Below the pieces are notes generated by a model. That model had not been told where the DNA came from. It ran no database searches and worked only from the letters and a program-made list of their open reading frames with translations. From the NCBI RefSeq assembly GCF_004770145.1, contig NZ_RQFW01000010.1:254001-318000 (forward strand): 64,000 bases of DNA, read 5' to 3'. Positions 1-8,801 of this stretch are shown here, piece after piece. The position numbers and the translations under genes were made by a program. The number at the start of each line of letters is the position of its first letter. Position 1 is the stretch's first letter. Origin of the DNA: Leptospira bourretii. Lineage in GTDB: Bacteria; Spirochaetota; Leptospiria; Leptospirales; Leptospiraceae.

Positions 1-536
1 GTGAAGCTTTTGATAAGGTGAGTGCTGTTTTGAATCTACCTTATCCTGGTGGACCTTATCTGGAAGCTAGGGCCAACGCCTACCAACCCACAAAAGGGGA
101 ACCAAACCCCTTTCCAAAACTTTTAAAGGAAGATGGAGAAGATCGGATTCGTTTTTCCTATAGTGGCCTAAAAACAGCGGTTTTATATTTTTTGAAGGCA
201 AATCGAACCGACCCTCCTATTGAAAAAATTTCTTATTACTTTCAAAAGACAGCCTTTGAGCTTGTCACTCGGAACATTCGAAAGGCCATCCAAAAAACGG
301 GAATTCGGACAGTTGTGGCAGCGGGTGGGGTTCTCGCCAACGGAACCCTTCGGGAAAATTTGGAGAAAGAAAAGGAAAGGTCTCGGTTTGACCTATTTTA
401 TCCTGGCAAAAAAATTTACTGCACAGATAACGGAGCGATGGTGGCATGTCTTGGATACCACCTTTGGAAACAAAAATCTTTTGTAGGGCTCGACTTCAAG
501 GTAAGCCCAAAACGAAACTTTGAACAAATATTATGA
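1..536 (+). CDS. tsaD: tRNA threonylcarbamoyladenosine synthase TsaD, C-terminal part (runs in from the left)
   Basis: The window opens inside this gene (frame starts at base 3), so only about 177 C-terminal residues are present. TsaD transfers the threonylcarbamoyl group from TC-AMP to A37 of ANN-decoding tRNAs in the cytoplasm. Family marks seen are EAFDKV and PYPGGP at the left edge, FSYSGLKTAV, the glycine-rich loop AAGGVLAN and CTDNGAMVA near the C terminus, whose Asp belongs to the active site. The N-terminal metal-binding His motif lies outside the window. The stop overlaps the next start as ATGA, so coupling with pssA is likely. Nothing looks broken in the visible part. Confidence 0.95.
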   Translation, partial: EAFDKVSAVLNLPYPGGPYLEARANAYQPTKGEPNPFPKLLKEDGEDRIRFSYSGLKTAVLYFLKANRTDPPIEKISYYFQKTAFELVTRNIRKAIQKTGIRTVVAAGGVLANGTLRENLEKEKERSRFDLFYPGKKIYCTDNGAMVACLGYHLWKQKSFVGLDFKVSPKRNFEQIL

Positions 537-1288
537 AACTAAAATTAACTTGGATTCCGAATACACTTACGCTGGGTAATTTAACTTTAGGATTTGTCTC
601 TATGCTTCTTGTGGCAGAGACCAATCCATCTCAGGCAAATTCTCATGAACTTTATTCACTTGCTGGAGTGTTTATCATCTTAGCTGCGTTATTCGATGGT
701 TTTGACGGAATGGCTGCTCGTGCTTTGAATTGTACAAGTGAATTAGGAGCTGACCTAGATAGCCTTGCCGACTTAACAACTTTTGGAATTGCACCAGGAT
801 TTTTATCGTACAAAATGTTCTTTTACGATATCAAATTGGATATCTTTGATAAACCTGATTATTTTCCATTAGGAATGTTCATCGCTGCTCTTTATCCCAT
901 TTGTGCTGCATACAGGTTAGCACGTTTTAATGTGGCACATGATCCCAAATCATTTAATGGACTTCCGTCTCCAGTGGCTGGGGTTGTGATTGGAATTTTT
1001 CCTTTGGTGTTCTCTGTGTCTCAAGTTCCTGTGTGGATCGCAGTGGTATTTTTTGTATTCACTGCACTTCTTATGGTTTCCACATTAAGATACAGCAAAC
1101 CACAAGTGGCTATCCGAGGACTTTTCTCTTGGAAAAAATTAGGGATTAGTCTTCTTGGTTTAGGACTTCTGCTACTTGCCATTGGATTTTATCGTTGGCC
1201 TTATGTGATGTATGGTGCGGTTGGATTTTATGTATTTTCTGGAATTGTATCTTTTCTCATCCAAACCATCCAGGACTATCGGGTGTAG
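533..1288 (+). CDS. pssA: CDP-diacylglycerol--serine O-phosphatidyltransferase
   Basis: This integral membrane enzyme makes phosphatidylserine from CDP-diacylglycerol and serine, the precursor of phosphatidylethanolamine. The 251-residue protein carries the complete CDP-alcohol phosphotransferase signature DG-x2-AR-x8-G-x3-D-x3-D at residues 58-80, with all Asp residues present. Hydrophobic stretches before and after it fit the usual multi-span fold. The ATG lies in a 4-base ATGA overlap with tsaD, which fixes the start and suggests coupled translation. The three-Asp signature is shared by other CDP-alcohol transferases; the short N terminus (PNTLTLGNL) and length favour the serine enzyme. 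Confidence 0.92.
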   Translation: MKLKLTWIPNTLTLGNLTLGFVSMLLVAETNPSQANSHELYSLAGVFIILAALFDGFDGMAARALNCTSELGADLDSLADLTTFGIAPGFLSYKMFFYDIKLDIFDKPDYFPLGMFIAALYPICAAYRLARFNVAHDPKSFNGLPSPVAGVVIGIFPLVFSVSQVPVWIAVVFFVFTALLMVSTLRYSKPQVAIRGLFSWKKLGISLLGLGLLLLAIGFYRWPYVMYGAVGFYVFSGIVSFLIQTIQDYRV

Positions 1289-1290
1289 GT

Positions 1291-1608
1291 TTACTCTGAT
1301 TCTTTGAGTTGGAAAATATCCAGAAGGTTGGCTACGGTAAAGATTGTTTTAACTTCCTCGGAAAGATGGATGATACGAACTTGTTTTTTCTTTTCCTTAG
1401 TCCAAGTGTAAGTATGGAGAAGGATTCCGATCCCGGAGGAATCTAGATAACTTAAGTTTTTAAAATCTAAAACGAGTTCCTTGACATCTTCTGTATCAAT
1501 CAAGGTTTTGATGTCCGCTTTCAGTTTGGGTGTGTCTCGAAGGGACAAGGACCCTTTCAAAAGGACTATGGCTTTGTCATTCTCTCGGTTGATTTCATAC
1601 TGAAACAT
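1291..1608 (-). CDS. STAS-domain protein (anti-sigma-factor antagonist type)
   Basis: A 105-residue protein consisting of one STAS domain. The loop LDSSGIG around residues 55-61 (D56, S57, S58, G59) is the classical phosphorylatable serine site of SpoIIAA/RsbV-type antagonists, so a partner-switch role with an anti-sigma kinase is the family expectation; no kinase lies beside it. I chose the ATG at 1608; the frame stays open to a TTG at 1647, which would add 13 residues. The gene converges on pssA with a 2-base gap and is divergent from the hydrolase at 1694. The regulated target cannot be told from here. Confidence 0.85.
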   Translation of the reverse strand: MFQYEINRENDKAIVLLKGSLSLRDTPKLKADIKTLIDTEDVKELVLDFKNLSYLDSSGIGILLHTYTWTKEKKKQVRIIHLSEEVKTIFTVANLLDIFQLKESE

Positions 1609-1693
1609 AACTTCAGTTAAGACAACATCTGAAAGAACCAAATACAATCAAAAAACGTTTGATTTTTCAAAAAAGGACTCTAGAAAAAGAGCA

Positions 1694-2650
1694 ATGAAAA
1701 TCAAGTTTTGGGGTGTCCGCGGATCCATAGGTTCACCCATTCGGCCTGAAAGTGTTAAACACAAAATCGAAAAAATTCTTTCTTTGGCAAGTCCCACGGA
1801 CATTCAAAACGAACAAAGTATCCATAGTTTCCTGAATTCTTTAAGTTTTTCTTCATCATCAACTTACGGTGGTAATACGACCTGCGTTGAAATTCGAGAT
1901 AAAGAAGGCAACTTAATCATCATCGATGGGGGAACGGGGTTACGTGAACTTGGCAATCAAATAATGGCCTCCGAATTTGGAAAGGGTACAGGCCATGCTT
2001 ACTGGATCTTAACTCATACACATTGGGATCATATCCAAGGAATTCCTTTTTTTGTTCCTCTATTTTTACCAGGCAATCATTTTGAATTTATTTCTTGTAT
2101 GAACGATGCTGAAAAAAGATTAGAACACCAATTTGTATTCACTCATTTTCCAGTTTCGTTTGATCATTACGCTGCCAACAAAACTTTTCAGTATATTGAA
2201 GAAGGGGAAACAATCTCTCTCGGGCCCCATATCCAAGCTTTTAGCAAAGCTGTAAGACATCCAGGTGGAAGTTTTTCTTACCGGTTTATGGAAGAGGGAA
2301 AGGCAATCATCTTTGCTTCCGATGCAGAATTCAATTTGGAAGAAATGGAAAATATCGATACCTATATTGATTATTTCAGGGATGCAGACGTACTTGTTTT
2401 TGATACACAATATACTTTTGAAGAATCACTTCAGAAAATCGACTGGGGTCATAGTTCGGCATCCATTGCTACTGACATTGCCCTTCGTGCGAAGGTTAAA
2501 AAACTTGTGATGTTCCATCATGATCCTTCTTATGATGATGAGAAATTGGATTTAGTATACTTACGAGCTCTCAAATACAAAGAGATGTTTGATCCCCATG
2601 GAAAATTAGAAATCATTATGGCTTATGAAGGTTTGGAAATAGAGGTTTAA
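1694..2650 (+). CDS. metallo-beta-lactamase-fold hydrolase (cyclic-nucleotide phosphodiesterase-like)
   Basis: A 318-residue cytosolic protein with the MBL-fold zinc signature THTHWDH (H108, H110, D112, H113), preceded by IDGGTGLRELG, a glycine-rich stretch found in PDE-type members of the fold. Later His and Asp residues (VRHPGG, FASDAEF, GHSS, FHHDP) supply the remaining expected metal ligands. The N terminus MKIKFWGVRGSIG is typical of a widespread uncharacterised MBL subfamily. Substrate unknown: cyclic nucleotides, phosphodiesters and others are possible. It ends 1 base before glpK and is probably co-transcribed with it. Confidence 0.85.
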   Translation: MKIKFWGVRGSIGSPIRPESVKHKIEKILSLASPTDIQNEQSIHSFLNSLSFSSSSTYGGNTTCVEIRDKEGNLIIIDGGTGLRELGNQIMASEFGKGTGHAYWILTHTHWDHIQGIPFFVPLFLPGNHFEFISCMNDAEKRLEHQFVFTHFPVSFDHYAANKTFQYIEEGETISLGPHIQAFSKAVRHPGGSFSYRFMEEGKAIIFASDAEFNLEEMENIDTYIDYFRDADVLVFDTQYTFEESLQKIDWGHSSASIATDIALRAKVKKLVMFHHDPSYDDEKLDLVYLRALKYKEMFDPHGKLEIIMAYEGLEIEV

Positions 2651-2651
2651 G

Positions 2652-4148
2652 ATGGCAAAAAAAAATTATATCATTGGAATTGATGCAGGTACTACCGGAA
2701 TCAGAACGTTTTGTTTTAACGATAAAGGAAAAGTCATTTCTTCTGCTTACCAAGAATTCAAACAATACTATCCAAAACCAGGTTGGGTAGAACATGATCC
2801 AGAAGAGATCTGGGCCAAAACGCAAAAACTGATTGGGCAAGCCATTAAAAATGGAAACTTAAATCCAAAGGATGCTGTTGCCATTGGAATCACCAACCAA
2901 AGAGAAACATCAGTGGTTTGGGATAAAAAGACCGGCAAACCAGTGTATAACGCTATCGTCTGGCAATGTCGAAGAACTTCAGATATTTGTAAGGACTTAA
3001 AAAAACAAAGTCTCGAATCCAATTTTCGAAACAAAACAGGTCTTGTTTTGGATGCATATTTTTCTGGAACCAAAATCCAATGGATTCTTGATAACGTAAA
3101 AGGTGCTCGTGCCAGAGCAGAGAAGGGCGATTTGTTATTTGGAACCATCGACACTTGGCTTTTATATAAACTCACAGGTCACAAAGAACATAAAACCGAT
3201 CATACCAATGCCTCAAGAACTCTGCTTTTTAATATCCAAACCAAAGAGTGGGATGAGGAACTTTGTGAAATTTTGCGAGTCCCAATGTCTATGCTTCCGA
3301 AAGCATTCAACTCTCGAAATTTATTTGGATTCACAACTAGTGTAAAATCTCTTCCCGATGGAATTCCAATTTCTTCCCTAGTGGGAGACCAACAAGGGGC
3401 TCTCTTTGGCCAATTGTGTACAGAACCTGGAGAAGCAAAAAACACTTATGGAACCGGATGTTTTTTACTCTTCAATGTAGGGGATGAATTTAGAATTTCA
3501 AACCAAGGACTCATCACCACATTGGCACTCGGTCCTGAAGGAAAAACTGTCTATTGTTTGGAAGGATCTGTATTTATCGGAGGAGCAGTGGTGCAGTTCC
3601 TTCGTGACAACTTAGAATTTTTCAAATACTCCAAAGATTCTGAAAAATTGGTGAAGGCCATCAAAACAAAAGATGATTTGGTTTTTGTCCCTGCTTTTGC
3701 TGGACTGGGTGCTCCGCATTGGGACCAAGAAGCTCGTGGTGCTATCTTTGGTCTCTCTCGTGACACAACGCCTGCACAGATCACAAGAGCAGCCCTCAAA
3801 GCCATCGCCTTACAGTCGTATGAGCTTGCCAATGCAATGGAAAAAGAAACGGGAAAACCTTTGAAGTTTTTACGTGTGGATGGGGGAGCGACTTCGAATG
3901 CTTGGCTTATGCAATTCCAAGCAGACATTCTCGGAACCAAAGTCATTCGTCCGCAGAATGTCGACACAACGGTGCTTGGTGCCGCTTACCTTGCTGGTCT
4001 CGAACGTGGATTTTTTAAATCGGTCGCCAGCCTTCGCAAAGAAGAAACCAAAACCACTCAGTTTCTGCCTAAGATGAAAGAGCCTGAAAGAAAAGAAGAA
4101 ATTGATAAATGGAATTGGGCCATCACTCGGGTGAAAACGGGGAACTAA
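2652..4148 (+). CDS. glpK: glycerol kinase
   Basis: An FGGY-family kinase of 498 residues, the usual length, which phosphorylates glycerol with ATP to glycerol 3-phosphate. The N-terminal phosphate-binding motif GIDAGTTGIRT is intact. The glycerol-site stretch TNQRETSVVWD and the later VGDQQGALFGQ carrying the catalytic-base Asp are both present, as is the adenosine-site region around YGTGCFLLF and DGGATSN. The ATG sits 1 base after the upstream stop. No glpF or glpD lies beside it. Family members also include other sugar kinases, but the motifs are glycerol-type throughout. Confidence 0.95.
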   Translation: MAKKNYIIGIDAGTTGIRTFCFNDKGKVISSAYQEFKQYYPKPGWVEHDPEEIWAKTQKLIGQAIKNGNLNPKDAVAIGITNQRETSVVWDKKTGKPVYNAIVWQCRRTSDICKDLKKQSLESNFRNKTGLVLDAYFSGTKIQWILDNVKGARARAEKGDLLFGTIDTWLLYKLTGHKEHKTDHTNASRTLLFNIQTKEWDEELCEILRVPMSMLPKAFNSRNLFGFTTSVKSLPDGIPISSLVGDQQGALFGQLCTEPGEAKNTYGTGCFLLFNVGDEFRISNQGLITTLALGPEGKTVYCLEGSVFIGGAVVQFLRDNLEFFKYSKDSEKLVKAIKTKDDLVFVPAFAGLGAPHWDQEARGAIFGLSRDTTPAQITRAALKAIALQSYELANAMEKETGKPLKFLRVDGGATSNAWLMQFQADILGTKVIRPQNVDTTVLGAAYLAGLERGFFKSVASLRKEETKTTQFLPKMKEPERKEEIDKWNWAITRVKTGN

Positions 4149-4359
4149 AGTGGGAATCGTACCTTAAGTAAAAGATGCGGTAATTGATTTATATTTTAAT
4201 TTATAAAGAACATATTTGCAAAATAAAAAAATCGTTACCGCTTTTTATCTTTGTTTCCTATTTTATATAAATTCAGAAAATAAAAAGAATCATTCAAAAT
4301 TTGATTTCGCAAATGAAAAACCAATTCATCCTTATTTACAAAACATTCAATGAAATAAA

Positions 4360-4989
4360 TCAAACTTGTTCTACTGATTGAACAAACACCAACCAAATCG
4401 GAAAACTGAGTTGGCAAACCAATAAAAGCTCTGGCGAAAGGATCCATGAATAACTTGCAAGAATTTGGAATCCAAATGTAAAAATTCCAAAGGCAAAAAT
4501 CAATCCACTTCCTTTTCGTTTCCGAAAAGAAATGCTGTATAAAAGAATGGCTAGTGCCAAAACGAGTGAGATCATATGCATGGTTCCTACTTGCAAACTA
4601 AGAAGAAACACAATCGTCTCTTCTCCAAGAGGATAAACATTCACGGGATAAACCAATCGGCCAATGAGTAAATCGACAAGGACAAACATTGGCAGAACCA
4701 GAAGGAAAATCAAACCAGAAGCAAAAAGAGCAGCGGGTGGTTCTTCTTTTCTCCAAGGATTTGCTAATTGATAAATTGAAGGAATGAACGCAAGAACTGC
4801 AAAGATTAAAATCTCATCGGCGATTTGTAGGTAAATTTTCCAATCCAAAATCCATTTGGATAATTGACTTACTTCGTTTGGTGGTGAAGGAATTAGATAA
4901 AACACAACGTAGTAACTGGCAAATAACAAACTACTTAGAAGAAATGGGAGACGTTTTCTGTTTCGAATTGGTTTGATCACCTGGTCCAT
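4360..4989 (-). CDS. multi-span membrane protein of unknown function
   Basis: A 209-residue protein with about six hydrophobic segments (roughly residues 14-34, 52-72, 85-107, 120-150, 160-180 and 183-205) separated by short charged loops. I do not recognise a family or any catalytic motif. The ATG at 4989 is the first in frame. It stands alone: the 211 bases between it and the glpK stop are AT-rich and I see no gene or convincing hairpin there. Nothing in its surroundings suggests a function. Confidence 0.7.
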   Translation of the reverse strand: MDQVIKPIRNRKRLPFLLSSLLFASYYVVFYLIPSPPNEVSQLSKWILDWKIYLQIADEILIFAVLAFIPSIYQLANPWRKEEPPAALFASGLIFLLVLPMFVLVDLLIGRLVYPVNVYPLGEETIVFLLSLQVGTMHMISLVLALAILLYSISFRKRKGSGLIFAFGIFTFGFQILASYSWILSPELLLVCQLSFPIWLVFVQSVEQV

Positions 4990-5053
4990 GTCTTAGTGTA
5001 GATCTAAAGAAAGATTTGAGTCCAGAGAAAAAGGAATTGGTTCAAATTAAATT

Positions 5054-6286
5054 TTAGTAATCAAACCAAAGGAGAGAAAATTCGAATGGTTTCCTTTCTT
5101 TGGTGATCCCTCCCCCTACAAGAAAAATCCCTGTTGGGTAATACGGTATTTCAATGAGTAGGTCGGGGGGAAGCCTATGAAATTCTTTTGTTTCGATTTC
5201 TTTTCGTGATAAAAAGAAATCAAATCGTAAACTCTCCATCCAATCATTTGTTTTGAAAAAAAGTTTTGTGGCCGTCCTTCCATAAAAGAGAAGAAAACTT
5301 CCATCGATAAAAAATTGAAACTTTTCTGCATTGGAAAAGAGAACTTCTTCCTTTTGTTCTTCTTCTCCCTTTTCCCGGTATGTAAAGATGGATCCTTCTT
5401 CATAATAAATATTTCTTGCAAACCGTTTGTAAAGTTCCGTCTCAATGAGAGAAATCAAATCTTCGCCTTCTGGTGGTTTTTTTGTTGGTCCCTCTAAAAT
5501 CTGTTTCATTTTATTTTTGGAGATAGAAGACCGAATCACATCGAATACTGGTTTGGAAAGACTGGGAAGGATGTATTTGATATACCTTTCATCATGGTCA
5601 CGTAGGATCTCTTGTAAAAAGTTTCCATGTATCATGGGAATCATTTCAACAGTAAACATCTGTTTGTTTAAGAATTTGGCAAATTCGGGTTCATGGCGAA
5701 ACAAATTAGAAACAATGGTTTCTTCTTCTTTTGGGTTTCCTGAAAAAAGAATGGAGACTAATCGAAAGAGATAGGTTTTACTTTTTACATCAATATACAA
5801 TACTTCAATTTTTTCTCGTACCGAATCTTCAGAAAGTTCTGGGTTTATGATGTCCCTGAGGGATAGATACTTTGTCGCTTGGAACTGATCCCGTTTCCCT
5901 CGATATAAAAAGAAGGGAGAATTGCAAATAGCACCTATTGTTTTGGTTAAAGAAGAAAACCCTGGTTTTGATTTGGATTCCTCATCCCAGGGAACTTTCG
6001 TGCTACCCATGTAAGTCGGTGTGACCACAGATTTGGAAACAAAGGATTGCCTATTGTAGTGCAGTTCATATACAAATTGTGGAAAGAGAATGGGTTCTGT
6101 TGTCACAGAAGGAAGTTCCGGAATCTTTTTTTTCGGGATCGGATAAAAGGGTGCGATGGATGTTTGAAACCGTGCCACCGAGTCGGCGTTTGCTAAAAAG
6201 AAGTGGTAATTGTTTCCTTGTCTATAAATCAAAGGGGTGGGGATTTTTTTAGTTTTTTCTGAATTCGAATCCGAAAGTGTTCCCAA
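5054..6286 (-). CDS. FliG C-terminal-like domain protein
   Basis: A protein of up to 410 residues with no exporting signal. Residues about 185-292 follow the pattern of the FliG middle/C-terminal domain: a helix ending in a KxMF turn (NKQMFTVEMI), then FLQEILRDHD, an ILPSLSKPVFDVI helix and a SISKNKMKQILEGP helix. The flanking segments are unrecognised, and the charged motor residues of true FliG are not clearly kept, so it is unlikely to be the main rotor FliG. Two TTG starts are possible: 6286, which overlaps the upstream gene by 58 bases, or 6232, which gives a 4-base TTGA overlap (392 residues). I consider the second at least as likely. It is last in the run that contains flgM. The FliG link is by eye. 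Confidence 0.6.
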   Translation of the reverse strand: MGTLSDSNSEKTKKIPTPLIYRQGNNYHFFLANADSVARFQTSIAPFYPIPKKKIPELPSVTTEPILFPQFVYELHYNRQSFVSKSVVTPTYMGSTKVPWDEESKSKPGFSSLTKTIGAICNSPFFLYRGKRDQFQATKYLSLRDIINPELSEDSVREKIEVLYIDVKSKTYLFRLVSILFSGNPKEEETIVSNLFRHEPEFAKFLNKQMFTVEMIPMIHGNFLQEILRDHDERYIKYILPSLSKPVFDVIRSSISKNKMKQILEGPTKKPPEGEDLISLIETELYKRFARNIYYEEGSIFTYREKGEEEQKEEVLFSNAEKFQFFIDGSFLLFYGRTATKLFFKTNDWMESLRFDFFLSRKEIETKEFHRLPPDLLIEIPYYPTGIFLVGGGITKERKPFEFSLLWFDY

Positions 6287-6474
6287 TTATAATCTGTTTT
6301 TAAAATTTCCAACTCATTTTCGACCCCAAACCGCATGAAGTCGTAAATCTCTTCATGGTCCATCCCCACAACAATCGAAAGGTCTTGGATGACTCGTAAC
6401 AATCGTCTCGCATCGCGATCACTTAGGGCAAAGGTTTCTAAAAGTTTTTTTTCGAATTCCGTTAGTTGGATCAA
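6229..6474 (-). CDS. small protein of unknown function upstream of the FliG-like gene
   Basis: An 81-residue, charged, mostly helical protein with no signal peptide and no motif I know. It starts with TTG at 6474, seven bases after the stop of the dehydrogenase-like gene and with an AGG-type ribosome site in front, and its stop overlaps a candidate start of the FliG-like gene as TTGA. This tight packing between two genes is the main reason to believe it is real. A partner or adaptor of the FliG-like product is an inference from position only. Confidence 0.6.
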   Translation of the reverse strand: MIQLTEFEKKLLETFALSDRDARRLLRVIQDLSIVVGMDHEEIYDFMRFGVENELEILKTDYNWEHFRIRIQKKLKKSPPL

Positions 6475-6480
6475 GGGAAC

Positions 6481-7647
6481 CTAAAACGCAGCCACTAGGA
6501 TGGTTTCGATTTCATTTTTAGGAAGTTCTCTAGGAAGACAATCAAGAAACGAATAAGTTGCTGCCAAGGTAGCAATCCCTGGAAGGTCGATTTTTTTCAC
6601 TTCGTATTCGGACAACCTTTGGGGAATGCGAAGTTCTAAATAAATTTTACGAATTCCTTCTACCGCTTTGATGGCCGCTTCAATCACGGAGATATTGGTA
6701 ACGTCTTCATCCAGAGCCCTTGCGATCATTACATACTTACCAGCAGAAGAGGTGAGGTTGTATTCCATTACGTGAGGGAGAAGGATCGACATACTTTGAA
6801 AGATATCAAGATTTGTAACGGTTGTTACTGCCAATGACAATGCATAACAAAGTCCAAGGCTACTTGTCGACTGCGCAATCCCTGCAAGTAAACTTGCCGC
6901 ATAAATGGAGTTTTTCGGTCCAAGGTTTCTTGGTTCCCGAATGGCAGGAACAATGTTTTTGGAGATAAGTTCAATAGAACGAAGAGCTGTGGAAGAAGTG
7001 ATCTCATTGGCATATTTAGAAAGGATACTATCTACGGCCGCTGACAAAATAGAGATCCCCGTTTTGGCAGTTTCCGAACTAGACATTCCAGCTCCAATTT
7101 TTGGATCAGAGACAATGAGTTCTGGAAACGCCCACTCATGAGCAAAGTACTTTCTATTTTTATCTTTATCATCCACAATCGAAAAGAAAGGAGAACATTC
7201 ATTTCCGAGTAGGGGTTTTGTCGGAACCACAATTAAAGGAAGGCCTTTTTTCTTGGGTTGTTTTTTACCGATGAGGAGCTCTTCTGCAAATAAATCATTG
7301 GTAGCAAGAAGGGATGCCGCCTTACCCGCGTTTACTGATTCAAAGGAACCGTAAGCCACTACACAATCAGCATTGGAAATTCTAAGGAAGTGGGCACAGG
7401 AATCTAAATCTTTAAAATGAACTCGGTCCACGATGTCATCATAGATGATCACACCTTCTGCGTGTTTTTCGAGACTAGTTTTGATGATGGAGAGTTCTTC
7501 GGCGTTTTCTAGTTCTTTCTGTGTTGTGATCAGAACCACTCGAGACCCAATGTTTTTGACAAAAGATCCGAGTTTGTATCCACAATCGATTTCGAAGTGA
7601 ATTTTTGGAGGAAATTGAAAATTGATCCATTCGGGGAGAACTGGCAT
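6481..7647 (-). CDS. iron-type alcohol dehydrogenase fold protein lacking the metal ligands
   Basis: At 388 residues it has the length and overall pattern of group III Fe-dependent alcohol dehydrogenases: an N-terminal nucleotide-type domain, PTKPLLGNECSPF, the PELIVSDP strand, and a helical C-terminal domain with ILLPHVMEYN. The catalytic parts are altered. The cofactor loop GGGS reads AYGS (99-101). Against the family pattern, the metal Asp and first His in GMDALTH correspond to S199 and A203, and the two later His ligands correspond to about L272 and I282. It is therefore probably not a metal-dependent dehydrogenase and may be structural or regulatory. ATG start at 7647. It is upstream of the small gene and the FliG-like gene in one run. 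Confidence 0.7.
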   Translation of the reverse strand: MPVLPEWINFQFPPKIHFEIDCGYKLGSFVKNIGSRVVLITTQKELENAEELSIIKTSLEKHAEGVIIYDDIVDRVHFKDLDSCAHFLRISNADCVVAYGSFESVNAGKAASLLATNDLFAEELLIGKKQPKKKGLPLIVVPTKPLLGNECSPFFSIVDDKDKNRKYFAHEWAFPELIVSDPKIGAGMSSSETAKTGISILSAAVDSILSKYANEITSSTALRSIELISKNIVPAIREPRNLGPKNSIYAASLLAGIAQSTSSLGLCYALSLAVTTVTNLDIFQSMSILLPHVMEYNLTSSAGKYVMIARALDEDVTNISVIEAAIKAVEGIRKIYLELRIPQRLSEYEVKKIDLPGIATLAATYSFLDCLPRELPKNEIETILVAAF

Positions 7648-7730
7648 ACGATCCCCTAATTATGATTCGGCGGAGTTAGAGAAATCCTCGGAGAGGACAA
7701 TAAAAAAGGATCCCTCACCACCCGTCCTTT

Positions 7731-8057
7731 TTACTGTTGTCCGAGGAAAGTTGACGCGATTTGGTCGGAGATTTTATCCAACATCTCAGTAGAGAGATTG
7801 TCGTAGTCGCCGTTTTTCAATCGTTCTTTGATCGCTTTGATTTTTTCCGTACGATCTTCTTCTGGAGGAGCTTGTACGATTTGTTTTGCGATTTGTTTTA
7901 CTTCTGCTTGAAGTTTTGCTTCCGATGCAATTTTTTTAGCAGCGTCAGAAATGGAAATTGTATCTACCGGAGCTTGTGCTTCCGTTTCCTTGGGCCCTTG
8001 AGTTTTTTTTGGTTCGTATCCGTAACCACCAACTCGTCCTACTTTGTCGACGTTCAT
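7731..8057 (-). CDS. flgM: FlgM-like anti-sigma-28 factor
   Basis: A 108-residue hydrophilic protein. Its C-terminal half has the FlgM pattern: VDTISISDAAKKIA, then a charged helix and RTEKIKAIKERLKNGDYDN followed by a helix (STEMLDKISDQIASTF) that in the family clamps FliA. FlgM holds sigma-28 inactive until it is exported through the flagellar export apparatus. The N-terminal 30 residues, rich in Gly and Lys, look disordered, as expected for an exported substrate. The ATG at 8057 is the first in frame. It lies between rsmI and the dehydrogenase-like gene. Similarity is moderate, so the name is a family call. Confidence 0.72.
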   Translation of the reverse strand: MNVDKVGRVGGYGYEPKKTQGPKETEAQAPVDTISISDAAKKIASEAKLQAEVKQIAKQIVQAPPEEDRTEKIKAIKERLKNGDYDNLSTEMLDKISDQIASTFLGQQ

Positions 8058-8078
8058 ATATTTAGTCCTCTTCCTACA

Positions 8079-8801
8079 TCACATATCGGAGGAATCCGAA
8101 TTTCCCTTAAGTGTTTTTTTTCGATGGTTTAAGAGAAAAACAAACTCTCCTTTGGCGTTTGGCGGATCTTTTGCCAATTCCCTAGGATTTGCATAGTAAA
8201 GTACCTCTTCAAAGGTCTTTGTCAACTCCCTTCCCACAAGCACTTCCGTTTCCGGAAATAGGTCTTCGAGCATAGGGTAGAGTCTCGGGAGTTTGTGGAC
8301 GGATTCATAAAAAACCACAAGTCCATCGATCTCAGAGGCTCTTTCTAATTCTCGGCGTTTTTTACTCGGTTTTTCAGAGAGGAACCCTAAAAAATATGTG
8401 GGATTGACCTGAAACCCAGAAACAGACAAAAGAGCCGTAAGGGCAGAAGCACCGGGGACAGGAACGATTCGAATTCCTTTTTCGCGAGCAATGCGCACCA
8501 TTTGGCTTCCTGGATCCGAAACACCTGGAGTTCCGGCATCCGAAACCAGGGCCATGGATTTCCCGGCTTTGAGTTGGTCTAGGACATTGGCAAATGGAGT
8601 TTCCGAACTATCTTTATAAAGGGCAAGGACCGGTGTTGTGATTTCTAATTTGGAAAATAGGGACCTAGTTTCTTTGGCTGATTCGCAAAGGACTAGGTCC
8701 ACTTCTTTAAAGATCTCCAAGGCTCGTAGTGTGATGTCGCCCAAGTTTCCGATGGGTGTGGCCACGACATAGAGAGAACCAGCTTCCCGTTTATGGGCCA
8801 A
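8079..8801 (-). CDS. rsmI: 16S rRNA (cytidine-1402-2'-O)-methyltransferase
   Basis: RsmI methylates the 2'-O of C1402 in 16S rRNA. The SAM methyltransferase marks are complete: YVVATPIGNLGDIT at the N terminus, LVSDAGTPGVSDPG, and VPGASALTALL. The frame is open to 8981, but the extra 60 residues are Pro/Ala-rich, overlap the preceding lipoprotein and precede the point where the family begins (REAGSLYVV). I therefore place the start at the TTG at 8801, giving about 240 residues, the usual length, with AGGA about 11 bases upstream. An ATG at 8855 is an alternative. It overlaps the lipoprotein stop by 11 bases. Confidence 0.9.
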   Translation of the reverse strand: MAHKREAGSLYVVATPIGNLGDITLRALEIFKEVDLVLCESAKETRSLFSKLEITTPVLALYKDSSETPFANVLDQLKAGKSMALVSDAGTPGVSDPGSQMVRIAREKGIRIVPVPGASALTALLSVSGFQVNPTYFLGFLSEKPSKKRRELERASEIDGLVVFYESVHKLPRLYPMLEDLFPETEVLVGRELTKTFEEVLYYANPRELAKDPPNAKGEFVFLLNHRKKTLKGNSDSSDM

